Below are positions 24,394-35,976 of a stretch of 64,000 nucleotides of DNA, one piece after another (the first letter of the stretch is position 1; every line of letters begins with the position of its first letter). The stretch spans positions 31,047,326 to 31,111,325 of the forward strand of contig OZ026844.1 of assembly GCA_964023205.1 (NCBI GenBank). Reading direction: 5' to 3'. The position numbers were made by a program, and so were the translations under genes. The stretch is from Lutraria lutraria (Eukaryota; Mollusca; Bivalvia; Venerida; Mactridae). Under the pieces are notes generated by a model, which saw nothing but the letters and a program-made list of their open reading frames with translations, had not been told where the DNA came from and made no database searches.

Positions 24394-24986
24394 ATATCTA
24401 GTATAATTCTTGATTTGATACATTTGCATCATTTGAAACAGTCTGAGATAAGTATACCATCTAAATTAATAAAGTAGTCCTGTTGTTTGTCATTATCCTA
24501 TTTGTGAAAAGAAGGTATTTAAAGAGCTTTATGTTCTTTAAAATCATAAAATGATTTGTGTATGCTCATTTACAATATTATTCATGTCGACAACAACAGA
24601 AAAATGTATACGACAATGATCACTGAAAATAGTTGGTTCATCAACAAAAAAACAACATATTACAAACAATTTTTGTTTACAAAGTACACAACAACTGATC
24701 TACCAGCAGCCTCTGAACAATGTCATGTAAATCTATCTACATGTATAACATAACAAATCAAGCATCAGAAAATTACAGTAAAACTAAAAACAGTCTCTGA
24801 ACAGCATATGAACAAAAACACAATCAAATACTGAACAATCATGGAAAAAAGATTGAAAAAGGAAAAATGTAAATTTCCATAAGTCTATAGACTACAACAA
24901 ATACGAAAGAGTTGCCCTTTTGATCTAATTGTAGTTTCACATTATCATTCTTCTCAATTATCTAATATAATATATAGTGCAGGCAG
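24394..24986. other. No gene seen
   Basis: AT-rich. The 65-codon + strand frame at 24556 has no recognisable features. 'cataagtctatagac' and 'gaaagagttgccctt' around 24890-24925 recur in changed form at 25470-25510, so an old interspersed repeat is likely. Confidence 0.4.
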
Positions 24987-25115
24987 AACAAGACAAGAGC
25001 ACCGCAAACGGTGCTGACGCTCGTCTGTCAACCGCCTCAGTGAGATCTATCAACAAATGAAGTTTCATGTTGCCACCACTTATAGTTTCTGATTAAAGTT
25101 TTGGGGCAGGCGACG
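24987..25115. repeat. End of an interspersed repeat with AGCACCG hairpin
   Basis: It contains AGCACCGCAAACGGTGCT, a perfect 7-bp stem, followed by GACGCTCGTCTG. I recall this type of sequence as an abundant interspersed repeat end in molluscs, which is memory and not a search. The remainder to 25611 shows nothing further. Confidence 0.35.
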
Positions 25116-25611
25116 CAGTGATCACAAAAACTCGACTTTTGATTCGAAAACAGATTAGCCAACAATGACAATACATTTTAGAACAATCTCAACGTATAAA
25201 CAAAATCATTCAGGGATGTGTATAACTCATGATCATAATCAATTAAACATAAACACTGTAACACAATAAATGAAGAAGAGTATCTACGAATTTTATATAA
25301 AAAATACACGTCTGACAAAATCAAAGTACTGAAAGTACTCATGAAAAATGAAACAGGAACTAGTTATATGATTGTATGGTGGATGTAGATAAACATAGTG
25401 CTTAGTTCTGCATAAAAATTCATACCGAACGAGTGACGGCTAAGGAAAACTGAAACTGTCATGGACTTTTCAGAAACCACCTAATTTGAAAGAGTTGCCC
25501 TTGTAATATCTGGATAGCTATATAAGGCAAGATATTTCTAAGTCTATGAGACTGTAGAGAAGTGACTGTCAAATACTTACATAGTTATATACAAATGTAC
25601 AATTAACTACA

Positions 25612-25790
25612 ACTTACAACCTCTGTAGAGCAGCACCTTGTGTGAGCTTCAAATAATGGCCGTTGTTTAGAGGTTGTTGCTCTTCAGATGTTAAATCTAT
25701 AGTAAATATCAGCTTAAGGAAATTTTCTAAGTGCTATTATAGCGAGGTTGTTGCTCTACAGAGGGCCGCTCTGGAGAGGTTGTACTGTAG
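25612..25790. mobile_element. MITE family B copy
   Basis: The ends are CAACCTCTGTAGAGCAGC and CTCTGGAGAGGTTGTACTGTA. Internal 'ggttgttgctct' words are shared with copies at 30801, 35594, 51698, 57622, 58836 and 62139. The consensus ends are (A)CAGTGCAACCTCTCC and its inverse; length ~170-180 bp. Confidence 0.75.
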
Positions 25791-25980
25791 TCACACTGTT
25801 TATACATGTAGTCAGTGACTGGCTGTGTATATAACTGACTAAGTATTACATGTAGTTACTAAATTAAGCCTGACCAAGTGATGGACTAATGGTATTTTGT
25901 AAGCATTTTTGTATAGGTTATGTAAAAAGCTAATCCAGTCAATTACCTTATCATATACACATTGTCAGTGAAAGACTATA

Positions 25981-26200
25981 TGTATATAAATTAGTGTATG
26001 TTACTTAGTGTTTATGACTCGGTGACAGGCTAAATGTATGTTAATTAGTGTCTGTTACTTAGTGTTTATGGCTCGGTGACAGGCTAAATGTATGTTAATT
26101 AGTGTTTGTTACTTAGTGTATATAACTTGGTGACTGGCTAACTTTATGTTAATTAGTGTATGTTAATTAGTGTTTTAATTTGGTGACTGACTAACTAAGT
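25981..26200. repeat. 54-bp tandem repeat, about 4 copies
   Basis: GGTGACAGGCTAAATGTATG and variants recur at 26021, 26075, 26129 and 26182. A degenerate extra copy may precede it near 25810. Confidence 0.85.
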
Positions 26201-26800
26201 GTATACAACTTGTATGTGACAATAACGTTATTGTGCAATTTTATTAATCTGTCAAAACTGCATAATTTCATGGTCGATGCAAGTGTTTACTTGTTTTGAT
26301 GTGACAAGATAACTTCTGTAAGCTATATGATAATCCTCGTTTTTAAACCAGTTGCTGAATGTTCATGTAAATCTTATACTGAAACGGAACATTGCCTTGC
26401 CATAAAATAAACAGAAACGAATGTGGTACAAAGCTTAACATAAACACACTCAGCAACTATGTAATTATTCATCTTTGACAGTTTGATAAAATCACAATAT
26501 AATTAATGTATATATATAACAAGGTAAGTGACTGGCTAACTGTTTGGTGCTTAATGTTATGTATCAATTTTTAACTATTTACTAATTCTGTGCAGAAACA
26601 AGCCAGTGATTACTCTCAGACTAAATGCAACCATGGTCCTGCTTTTATGAGGATCCATCAGCTGACAGAAATTCTAGTTCAAGAACACATGTATGAAATT
26701 AACAAATAAGTGGGCCCTTATTAAACATAAGTGAACGATATGCAAAGTAACATCGATACTCAATCGTCTGTGAAACTAGAATTGGTACTTGTGTACTTAC
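26201..26800. other. No gene seen
   Basis: AT-rich. It would be downstream exon or intron space of the putative minus-strand transcript at 26801-27735; no polyadenylation site could be assigned. Confidence 0.4.
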
Positions 26801-26912
26801 CCTCGGTAGGCATCTGATCCATACAGGAGTATCATGGGAGATCAATATCACCACAGCATCATACAGATGATACATCTAGTTAATGAGCGATATCCAAGTT
26901 CTCTGAGCCATG
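26801..26912 (-). ncRNA. Putative exon C of a minus-strand spliced transcript
   Basis: 112 nt bounded by a TATTTGTAG acceptor and an AGG|GTAAGT donor. Joined directly to exon A it keeps the frame for 11 codons and then stops. It may therefore hold the end of a very short protein, or the transcript may be non-coding. The donor implies at least one more exon further left, which I could not find. Confidence 0.4.
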
Positions 26913-27442
26913 CTACAAATAGAACATTTCCAGTGTCAATTTTATTACAATTAACTAGGCACTAATATAAAAAAATAACTTGGTATATCTATTCACAAAA
27001 GTGCTTAACAAAGTATTAACAAACTAAATTAAATAAAGACCTGACTAAGTACAGTCAAATCTGCCGTGCTTTCAGTATGTATGTAAGTGAGTAGCCCAAT
27101 TGATTATATGTAGACGAATTTCAAGAAGCATATTGGTTTATGTTTTTTGTATAAGGTGCTTTTTTCATAAAGGATATTGTCTGTATATTTAATTCAATCC
27201 AAGGGTATAAACTATTTACATGATATGAGTAATACATATTATAATGACAATCATGAGTATTTGACAAATTAATAAATTCATTTGTATAGTTCACATGTCA
27301 AGCACATGGTTATATCATACCCTACATCAATCAAATAGAATCAACCCTAAATGTGAACGAATTCACCATAAATCTGAGCACTATCATACAACCACATTGA
27401 ACTTCAAAACTTATCTAGTCAATGCCTTCATGATTTACTTAC

Positions 27443-27541
27443 CTGTCAACTATTAATAGATTCAGTCATCACCATCAACCAATCAAATGGCCAGGATTAG
27501 CCAAATTAGTAATAGACACTACAGTAAGTACTCGCAACCAG
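27443..27541 (-). ncRNA. Putative exon B (alternative) of the same transcript
   Basis: 99 nt between a TTGTTTATTATAG acceptor and a GACAG|GTAAGT donor. Its acceptor lies only 51 bases from the exon A donor, short for an animal intron, so A and B may be alternatives or one may be false. Confidence 0.32.
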
Positions 27542-27592
27542 CTATAATAAACAAATACTCGTATTACGGTATAATTCGTCTAGAAAACTCAC

Positions 27593-27735
27593 CTCAAAGC
27601 CATGAATTGCAACATATTGCTGACTGACATTCTTGTTCTACTTCTAGTTGAACTGTGTTGGTAACTATCGCACGTTAAATAATTTGATGTGTCTTGTGTT
27701 AGCCTCATTGGGTGTGTGTTTATTTTACATGTGAC
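27593..27735 (-). CDS. Putative exon A, open in one frame
   Basis: 143 nt between a GTGGTTACAG acceptor and a TTGAG|GTGAGT donor. One frame is open throughout (47 codons plus two bases) and contains an ATG at codon 10; the peptide is rich in S, T, N and Q and not recognised. A decayed copy of this exon, with the same TGGTTACAG|GT acceptor, lies at 31190-31440 and has stops. This could be a small orphan gene, an lncRNA or a pseudogene; the splice signals are the only real support. Confidence 0.35.
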
Positions 27736-28325
27736 CTGTAACCACAAAATAATAAACTGTTATAAAGTGAATTAAATCACCTACATTAACATACCTACAC
27801 ATTTAGTTCTCAAAAAAAAAGAACAAGTGCTCGAACTCAAAAACCGTAGATAGGCCTATAGTAAACACAGCAGCGATTTTTTCCTCCTTTGTTTGGTTCT
27901 GGTCAATGAAGGCACTGCTGTTGCTCGGTACTACAAAGCAGTCAAAAGTTGAATTTCTTGGAAAGCTGATAATAAGTGATAATAAGTGACTCTAATTGTG
28001 AATAACTTACACATGTCCATGTATTAATAATAAAGTGACTCTATTTGTGAATAACTTGCACATGTCAATGTATTAATAATAAAGTGACTCTATTCTTGAG
28101 AAACGTATATCTGATAATCAGGTGACTCCATTTGTAAATAACGTGCACATATAATAATAATAATAATAATAAAGTGACTATATTTGTAAATAATGTACAC
28201 ATAATAAATTACATGTAATAATGTTACTTTATTTTTAAATAACATACTGATATAATAATAATAAAATGTCTCTATTCTTAAATAATGTACACATAAAACA
28301 ATAATAAAGCTAATCCATTCTTAAA

Positions 28326-29688
28326 CTAGAACTATCACTAAATGTGATGAATACCCCCAGATGCGGCCTTGACACAGTTATTGTTACATTTTACAGAGGG
28401 AAATATAATGCATTTTCATTTTTTTAATACCTGCAAATTGTTGCTTAGATATATCCTGACCAGTTTCTAAATATACATTATATAAAAAATAACAAAGGGC
28501 CATAACTCATTAAAATTTACTTGGACAAAACCTATTGTGGACATGCACAACTTGGCAAACTACTTATCACTTCTAAGAAGTTTCACTGAATTCCTGCATG
28601 TAGTTGCTGAGAAATGGTACGGAAAAATTTACCTAATTGTATAAAACAAAGGGCCATAACTCAGTAAAAATTAATCCAAACAAAACCTGGTTATTGCATG
28701 CACAACTTGGCTTACTTTTTATAACTTCTGTGAAGTTTCATTGAATTCCTATGAGTAGTTACTGAGATATTGTATATACACTGTATAAAAAACAACAAAG
28801 GGCCATAACTCAGTGAAAATTTAACCAACCAAGACAAGCTTAATGCATGCACAACTAGGCTAACTACTCATCACTTCTGAGAAGTTTTATTGAATTCCTG
28901 GCAGTAGTCAATGAGAAATAGTCAGGACAAAATTTGCCTATTGTATATACTGTAGAAAAAAACAAAGGGCTATAACTCAGTAAAATCAATCCAAATGAAA
29001 AAAGATTTAAGCATGCACAACTAGGCTAACTACTTATTACTTCTGTGAAGTTTCGTTGAAATCCTGTGAGTAGTTGCTGAGAAATTGTCCGGACAAAATT
29101 TGCCCATTGTATATACTTTATAAAAACAACAAAGGGCTATTACTCAGTGAAAATTAGTCCGAACGAATAATGCTTTAAGCATGCACAACTAGGCTTACTA
29201 CTGATCACTTCTGTGAAGTTTCATTGAGATCCTGTGAGTAGTTGCTGAGAAATTGTCCGGACAAAATTTGCCTATTGTGTATACTGTATAAAAACAACAA
29301 AGGGGTATAACTCAGTGATAATTAATCCGAATGAAAATTGCTTTAAGCATGCACAACTAGGCTTACTACTGATCACTTCTGTGAAGTTTCATTGAGATCC
29401 TGTGAGTAATTGCTGAGAAATTGTCCGGACAAAATTTGCCTATTGTATATACTGAATAAAAACAACAAAGGGGTATAACTCAGTGAAAATTAATCCGAAC
29501 GAAAAATGCTTTAAGCTAGCACAACTAGGCTTACTACTGATCACTTCTGTGAAGTTTTATTGAAATCCTGTAAGTAGTTGCTGAGAAATTCTCCGGACAA
29601 ATTGTGTCTACAGACGCACGGACCGACCGACCGACCGTCAAGCGTGAATCCAATATAGCCCCCATATATTTCATATCTGGGGGTATAA
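28326..29688 (-). mobile_element. Helitron-like (HINE/pearl type) non-autonomous element
   Basis: Read on the minus strand it starts TTATACCCCCAGATATG and ends with the hairpin ATCACATTTAGTGAT followed by AGTTCTAG, a CTRR-type 3' end. Near-terminal inverted words ATACCCCCAGAT face each other. The middle holds seven tandem units with 'caaagggccataactc' at steps of about 150-168 bp and a (GACC)n tract. Comparison with intact minisatellite units shows clean insertion between A and T with no target duplication, as expected for Helitrons. There is no Rep/helicase, so it depends on enzymes in trans. Confidence 0.72.
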
Positions 29689-29825
29689 TAATGTACACAT
29701 ATAATAATAATAAAGCTACTCCATTCTAAATAATGTACACATATAATAATAATAATAATAAAGCTACTCCATTCTTATATAATGTACACATATGATAATA
29801 ATAAAGTGACTCTATTTGTAAATAA

Positions 29826-30160
29826 TAGGGCTGCCCCGATACAGATCTCAGCCGATACGATACGTATTGCGATACGGTACTAGCGATATGCGATATCAAC
29901 GATACGATATGAAAATATTATGAAAGTAATGAAAAACGTTGTAAAATTAGCATTTTGGGGAACTCTGCACACGTGTTTGGTGCTAGAAAGTACTAATCAA
30001 TTGTTAAAAAGGTGTTTTGTCTTGTCCCTAAAGTCATCAATTTTATTCACATAATATATAAACCGCGATATGGCCGATACGGGACCTTCCGATACGATAC
30101 GCATATCGTTCAGCACTGTACCGGTACGTACCGCTACACCGCCATATCGGGACAGCCCTA
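29826..30160. mobile_element. hAT-type MITE with 8-bp target duplication
   Basis: The ends are TAGGGCTGCCCCGATA and TATCGGGACAGCCCTA, near-perfect inverted repeats. The flanks are GTAAATAA at 29818-29825 and 30161-30168, an 8-bp duplication typical of hAT elements. The interior is dense in CGATACG words. No coding sequence. Confidence 0.88.
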
Positions 30161-30800
30161 GTAAATAACATACGCATGTAATAATAATAATAAAGCTACT
30201 CCATTCTTAAATAATGTACACATATAATAATAATAATAAAGCTACTCCATTCTTAAATAATGTACACATATAATAATAATAATAAAGCTACTCCATTCTT
30301 AAATAATGTACACATAATAATAATAATAAAGCTACTCCATTCTTAAATAATGTACATATATAATAATAATAAAGCTACTCCATTCTTATATAATTTACAC
30401 ATATAATAATGATAAAGTGACTCTATTTGTAAATAACATACGCATGTAATAATAAAGCTACTCCATTCTTAAATAATGTACATATTCAATAACAATAAAG
30501 CTACTCCATTCTTATATAATTTACACATATAATAATGATAAAGTGACTCTATTTGTAAATAACATACGCATGTAATAATAATAATAAAGCTACTCCATTC
30601 TTAAATAATGTACATATTCAATAACAATAAAGCTACTCCATTCTTATATAATTTACACATATAATAATGATAAAGTGACTCTATTTGTAAATAACATACG
30701 CATGTAATAATAATAATAAAGCTTCTCCATTCTTAAAGATTTTACACATTTAATAACAATAATAAAGTGACTAGATTCTTTAATATCTAGCTTACACATA

Positions 30801-30979
30801 TAGTGCAATCTCTTCAAAAGCAACACCCTATCGGAGTAGCAAAATTGTGTTGTTGTTGAGAGGTTGTTTCTCTAGAGAGATAAAATTAATAGTTAAATCC
30901 TGCAGTGGGAAAAACTCATGCTGCTAATAATGGGAGATTGTTGCTCATGAGAGGGCCAAACTGGGGAGGTTTCACTTTA
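30801..30979. mobile_element. MITE family B copy
   Basis: Left end TAGTGCAATCTCTTC and right end GGGGAGGTTTCACTTTA, both diverged from the consensus. The internal 'gaggttgtttctctagag' is conserved. Confidence 0.7.
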
Positions 30980-31189
30980 TACTAATAATAAAGTAACTCT
31001 ATTATCTTTCTCTAAACTTGCAGAGAAATTTCACTGTACATAACATATCAACAATAAACATGTGATCTTTGTTCAAAATAGTGCTACTTTGACCTCATGT
31101 ATTATAAAACCCTATCATATTTTTCAGATACCCAATAAGAACACGTTTTTCCTGTATCACTCGATCATTAAACAAAGTCCTACCTAGAA

Positions 31190-31440
31190 TCCATTAATGT
31201 TACATACTGCTTGCCGTTACTTTGCATCGAATTTGAGTTAAATTGTGTTGGTGTTTATCATCATGAATGATTCGCTCAAATCTCCCAAACATAATTTTAT
31301 GCTTGAAGTATCTTACTCATATAGCATTGATTGAAGATGGTTTCTTACGTCCACTTTACCTGTAACCAAATAATGATAAACTGTTTAATACTGATAATCT
31401 AAGTGAATGGAATCACCTGTATTACCATTAACAGTTTGTA
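31190..31440 (-). pseudogene. Decayed duplicate of exon A region (27593-27790)
   Basis: It shares the 'acctgtaaccaaataatgataaactgtt' context in near-identical order (27735-27790 against 31360-31425) and scattered matches across the exon body (for example 'aattgtgttggt'). The frame is broken by stops. It indicates an ancient local duplication now separated by the minisatellite block. Confidence 0.45.
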
Positions 31441-31894
31441 CGTTTACAAACCCTTTATTAAAACTCAGTTCAAAACACGGCGGATATTCCAACCCAGACT
31501 GAGTTTTCTTCGCTGGGATTAAATTTCAAGCGCTTTAATTTTAATATGTTAGCGATCCAGCGACTCCTGTTAACGTTTCAAGCAAACAGTTTTCATATTT
31601 TTTTTTATGAAACATACATCACTGTGTCCAAGATTTAATTAAATTAATGTTAAACTTCATAAAGAATTAAAATAACAAATACTTCTCTCAAGTCTCTGAT
31701 GAATGATGGTCTGAAAATTCTGCCATCGTGAACTGAGCCAAGCCATGCAGCATCATAAATATATGGTTACATCTGTAAATATATTAGGTCAATCACTAAA
31801 TAGTTGTAGAATTTCTTATTGTACTTTTGTCATGGTCATGTTTGTTGTAACAAAGTTATAATTCACCGAACATAGTTGTCAAGAATTCACAGAA
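31441..31894. other. No gene seen
   Basis: AT-rich; contains AAACTCAGTTC ... GACTGAGTTT as a short inverted pair around 31460-31506. No frame. Confidence 0.4.
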
Positions 31895-32070
31895 TTTACG
31901 CCCTTTTTCAACAGTCGGAGTCAAATGAGGCGGACATCTCACCTAACCGTCGTTCCTGGGAAAATCCAGTACGAGACTCCCATTCTCCATAAGCAACTGC
32001 AACTTCCTCACATAAAGAGACATGGTTGTTAGCTGGGCTCGAACCCTCGACCCTCTATCAGTGAAATGCT
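31895..32070 (-). mobile_element. SINE family 1, 5'-truncated
   Basis: On the minus strand it reads GGGTTCGAGCCC (B box), then the family body ('tatgtgaggaagttgcag', 'tttgactccgactgttg'). It lacks the A box. Same family as the full copy at 6222. Confidence 0.8.
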
Positions 32071-33100
32071 ATTACTGAACATTTTCTATTTCCATACTTA
32101 CGGTTATCGGTCACCTGGTGGGACTGAACTAACAAACTTTGTGAACATTTTACCACCAAACCACGGAATTTGATATTTTTATGTTCATTCAAATAGTGAT
32201 ATAGATATGCATGTATATTTTATATGGAGAAAAGATTAATCATTACAACAACGTCAAAATAAGCAGAAACATCAATGTGTATACACCACCACAACAACGT
32301 ATTAGCCCCTTGTGTTTTCAAAAACATTTCAGTTAAATACCAAAAGGTCCCATTGTTACAAAATGCAATGCTTTACCTGTTTACATAATGGGACACTATG
32401 TTGTACTGTAATTTATTTGTCATAAAAACCACGTGCATCTCCATACCTTTATGATATATTATCCAACATTAGGAAGCCAAGCCGTCATGTGAATTAAAAC
32501 TTATTACAATATTTTACAAAATAACATATTTACCAGTCTATAAGTTGTCGTCAAATTCCAAATTGACCACATCTTGGTATGAATTCATATCAGAAACATT
32601 CTGGTCTTTTTTCAGACAATGAAAGCTTCTTGTGTATTCTTCGTATAAAAGAGCAAATTTTACGAGTCACATGACCACATTTTAATCAAATCTTACACAT
32701 TGCCTGTTTTACACAATATTGTAACCGACCAAGTGTCTCTTCATGGATTATACCATGGAAACACAAGAAACCCGTGCGCAGATATTAAATGTGCCATGGG
32801 CGGTACAAGGTAAGGTTGTGTTTGGAAGAGGCGTGCATCTACGTCTTAATTAGAGCTGGGGTTAAAAACAGTTTTCATCTCATTGGGACGAACCAACAGA
32901 CGTTCTAGACAATCTTTCAGAAACAATGTTACCTTAAATATTGTTTTGTCCACGAAGACTGGCATGGGTTATTTCCATCAAGTTTTCATGATTTAAGAAC
33001 ATTTGGACAACTGCTCCATCCCTTCAAAATATGCGTGTACGCTTTTGAAAATTTTGGACATGCTAAAATAAATACAAGATTTGATTGTTATTTCAAGAAC
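32071..33100. other. No gene seen
   Basis: A kilobase of AT-rich DNA without repeats, splice-bounded open frames or RNA-like structure that I can recognise. Confidence 0.45.
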
Positions 33101-33270
33101 GTGTATTAGATACAGTACGAGTTTTTCTTCAAAAGTGTCTTCTTACGACGCTTAGATAAACAACCAAATTGTCCGAGGCGAAGCCGGGGATAAAATGGTT
33201 GTTTGTCTTAGCAAACCGTTGGTCTGTAAGGAGACATTTTTGAAGAAAATATGAGTACGTGTATCTGACT
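33101..33270. mobile_element. Palindromic foldback element
   Basis: TTTTTCTTCAAAAGTGTCTT on the left faces AGACATTTTTGAAGAAAAT on the right. Nearer the centre AAACAACCAAATTGTCC faces GGATAAAATGGTTGTTT. The centre 'gaggcgaagccgg' is GC-rich. Almost the whole 170 bp could fold into one hairpin. An outer pair ('gtgtattagatacagtac' / 'gtacgtgtatct') extends the symmetry. Confidence 0.7.
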
Positions 33271-33614
33271 TATACGACGATAAAGGATTATGTCCACGTG
33301 AAAGTTGAGTTATTGAAAAGTGCCTTCTTACAAACGTTAGAGGACACTTTTTGAATAGCTGCGCTGGGGGTATAGTCGTATAATAATAATTAGACGTTCA
33401 ATTAAAAATGACGTCAAAAAGAAACGCTACACCTGTATTCATGTACTATGCATATTTACTACGGTATGGTAGTAAGAGTTACAACTCTTGTCAAATACCA
33501 ATATAAAGAGATTTTTAAACATGTATACAAAATTTCATTTGTTATTATCGCAATTGAGATGTTCAGAATAGTACAATACAATGGTATTACAATAACATTG
33601 CCCTGTCCAAAATG

Positions 33615-34030
33615 TCAGTATCGAGTATGGCCTCCGTGTCCTGCGACGACTGCTTGCAATCTGCGTCTCATTGACCCACACAAGTTACGCAACATGTACC
33701 GTGGAACACGTGCGCGCTCCTGTTGTAAAGCTTGTGTTAATTGCTAAACGTTTTGTGGCTGGGGTGAAGCTGACGTTAACGACGTCCAAGAACGTCCCAC
33801 ATATGTTCGATGGGATTGTAGTCCGGGGAATTGGCTGGCCATTGCAAACTTAAATATCGTAGCCATTAAGAAAGTTTCTTGTCACATTGGCTACGTAAGG
33901 ACGTGCATTATATATCAGGACGTTGACGGAACATAGAAAGAACTATGGGTCGTAAAACATGATTTATGTAGCGTTGTGCTGTCATATTTCCATTAATCAC
34001 AACCAAATCTGTCTTAAAAGAGCCTCGTGT
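33615..34030 (-). pseudogene. Tc1/mariner-family transposase, broken C-terminal part
   Basis: Minus-strand segments match the DDE half of Tc1-like transposases: TDLVVINGNMTAQRY, then NARPYVANVTRNF, then WPANSPDYNPIEHMWDVLG, then RRRLQAVVAGHGGHTRY before a stop. They lie in more than one frame with in-frame stops. The residue before NARP, normally the second catalytic Asp, reads Tyr. The N-terminal half and the inverted ends were not found. It is dead. The 99-codon + strand frame at 33448 is its antisense shadow. Confidence 0.85.
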
Positions 34031-34208
34031 CATATTGTTTAGGAATGAGCACTCATTCATGATCCTCTATCTAATGACGATTATTCATACTTGATTCGTG
34101 ATTACACGAGTACTCGGATATTCGCCACATATGAATGCATTGATCAATAACACAATGAAGTGGCGACATTAAGTTAAGTAATTAATTCTATCAACGAATT
34201 TACTATAA

Positions 34209-35077
34209 CAAGAGGGCCACATTGGCCCTTTATCGCTCACCTGAGAACAAAGGCCAATTATTAATGGCCAGGTAATATAGTTTCCATCTCTTAAAACTCT
34301 TTAACGTAGATTTTGAGATCAAAACCAACAATGAAGGTATAATACTGTTAAACAAGCTAAAACGTAGCAAATTTTCTAATCCAAGGACCCATAACTCTTG
34401 AAGTTGTGATTTGATTCCACCCATAACTGAACTTGTCCAAAACCATAAGGTCATACACATTCATTGTAAAATATGATTAGGTTTGGTGAATAAATGAAGG
34501 CGCTAGTGTGTAAACAAGCTAATTAAATATAGCAAATTTTCAAAGTCAAGGGCCCATAACTCTTGAAGTTCAGGTCCGATTTTCCAATAATCGAACTTGT
34601 CCAAGATCTTTTGGTTATACACATTTACTGAAAATATTATTAGGTATGGTGAATAAATGAATGCGCTAGAGTGTAAACAAACTCAAATTTAGCAAATTTT
34701 CAAAGTCAAGGGCCCATTACTCTTGAAGTTCTTGTCCGATATTACCCATAATCGAACTTGTCCAAGATCTTTTGGTTATACTCATTTACTGAAAATATTA
34801 TTAAGATCAGTGTACAAATGAAGGTGCTAGAGTGTAAACAAGCTAAATATAGCAAATTTTGTAATTCAAGGGGCCCATAACTCTAGAAGTTATTGTCCGA
34901 TTTTGCCCATAATCGAACTTAGCCGAGACATTGTGGCCATATACATTATGAGCAAGTTTAATCACGATTCGTTAAGAGCTGCGGTTGCTAGAGTGTAAAC
35001 AAACTAATTGTGGACGGACGACGGACGCCGGACATTCAACGATCCTAAAAACTCACCTGATGAATCAGGTGAGCTAA
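34209..35077 (+). mobile_element. Helitron-like element with CTAA hairpin end
   Basis: It starts AAGAGGGCCACATTGGCCC and ends in a strong hairpin TCACCTGAT-GA-ATCAGGTGA followed by GCTAA, a CTRR-like 3' terminus. An inverted near-terminal match (GCTCACCTGA at about 34236) pairs with the end. The middle has four tandem units with 'cccataactcttgaag' at 160-164-bp steps (34389, 34553, 34713, 34874) and a GGACGGACGACGGACG tract. Same plan as the element at 28326 but a different family. Confidence 0.68.
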
Positions 35078-35593
35078 AAATACGAGCGTATAACCTGATC
35101 AGTAGTGAGAACAGCATGGTACTTACATACCCAGTCATACCATACTGTTTTAGCTTAAAGTGTCAATATATCAACATATGAATCAGAATGAAGGATGAAT
35201 GATCCTAGACATAAACTAAACGACCGAAGCATTAAAAAATTCTTAACATAGTCGTGAAAATGTGCTCTCAGGAACTCCAGGTTCGTATGGCATGAGCCCA
35301 CACCATTGGGTTTAGTGGTCGGGTCTTGTACGAATATCTTGGCGATTTGTTTAATAATATCTCCAACTTTGTAATAATTTGTTACATGATACTGGGGGAT
35401 GATTGAAGCCGGTTTCAGCAATTTATACCAAACTTAATACAAACTATGAATATAAACCTTTCTTGTTTTTTCAGCACTTCAGTTAGATTACTAGTATCTG
35501 ATTTTGCTTGTGAGATTATTTAATAAATCGTAAGCAATAATTGCTGAAGAAAATATATAACTTTATAACCTTTGAATGCAGCGTTTTATTATG
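35078..35593. other. No gene seen
   Basis: The minus-strand 88-codon frame at 35155 has no recognisable motif. The sequence is otherwise AT-rich and unstructured. Confidence 0.4.
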
Positions 35594-35770
35594 TACAGTA
35601 CAACCTCTCCAGAACGGCTCTGTCTTGAGCAACAACCTCCCTTCATCAACAGCATGATTTTTTTTCCACTCTACGATTTAACTATCAATTTGACATCTAT
35701 AGAGCAACAGCCTCTTAACAATAACATTTTTTTACTTCTTCCAAAAGGCGTTGCTTTGGAAAGGTTGCAT
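35594..35770. mobile_element. MITE family B copy
   Basis: Left end TACAGTACAACCTCTCCAG; internal 'gagcaacaacctccc' and 'gagcaacagcctctt'; right end GGCGTTGCTTTGGAAAGGT, with the terminal inverse partly lost. Confidence 0.72.
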
Positions 35771-35976
35771 ATATGTGGATCGACGTTATCACCAGTGAAT
35801 TACACAATTAATGTGGTTGACAGTTAATCAGTATTTGTATATCTATCTGTTGTTTAATGGCCCATTCGGCAGCTATGGTCATTTCAGTGCCTTTGCCAGA
35901 GAAAGGGGAAAGAAGATACAAGAGAACCGGGCATATGTATCCGTATTCTTATTTCGAATAGTTTTTCCTGCATGTC

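Larger units (their letters stand above)
27960..30785. repeat. ~45-bp AT-rich minisatellite, split by two transposons
   Basis: The unit is (ATA)n followed by AAAGCTACTCCATTC, TTAAATAATGTACACAT; a second variant reads AAAGTGACTCTATTTG. The array is interrupted at 28326-29688 by a Helitron-like element and at 29826-30160 by a hAT-type MITE. Copy number cannot be counted exactly because the ATA runs vary. Confidence 0.88.

Noticed and set aside
22342..24401. Plus-strand repeat protein MNVDCLARHSKFHYY (up to 184 codons)
   Set aside because: The 78-bp unit is a multiple of three, so frames stay open by chance; stops and phase shifts appear wherever units vary.
33448..33853. Plus-strand frames with CPKCQ and CCKACVNC (zinc-like)
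   Set aside because: Antisense to the Tc1 transposase remnant, which explains the sequence better.
34230..34460. 76-codon minus-strand frame
   Set aside because: Inside the Helitron-like element's first tandem units; not conserved in the next units.
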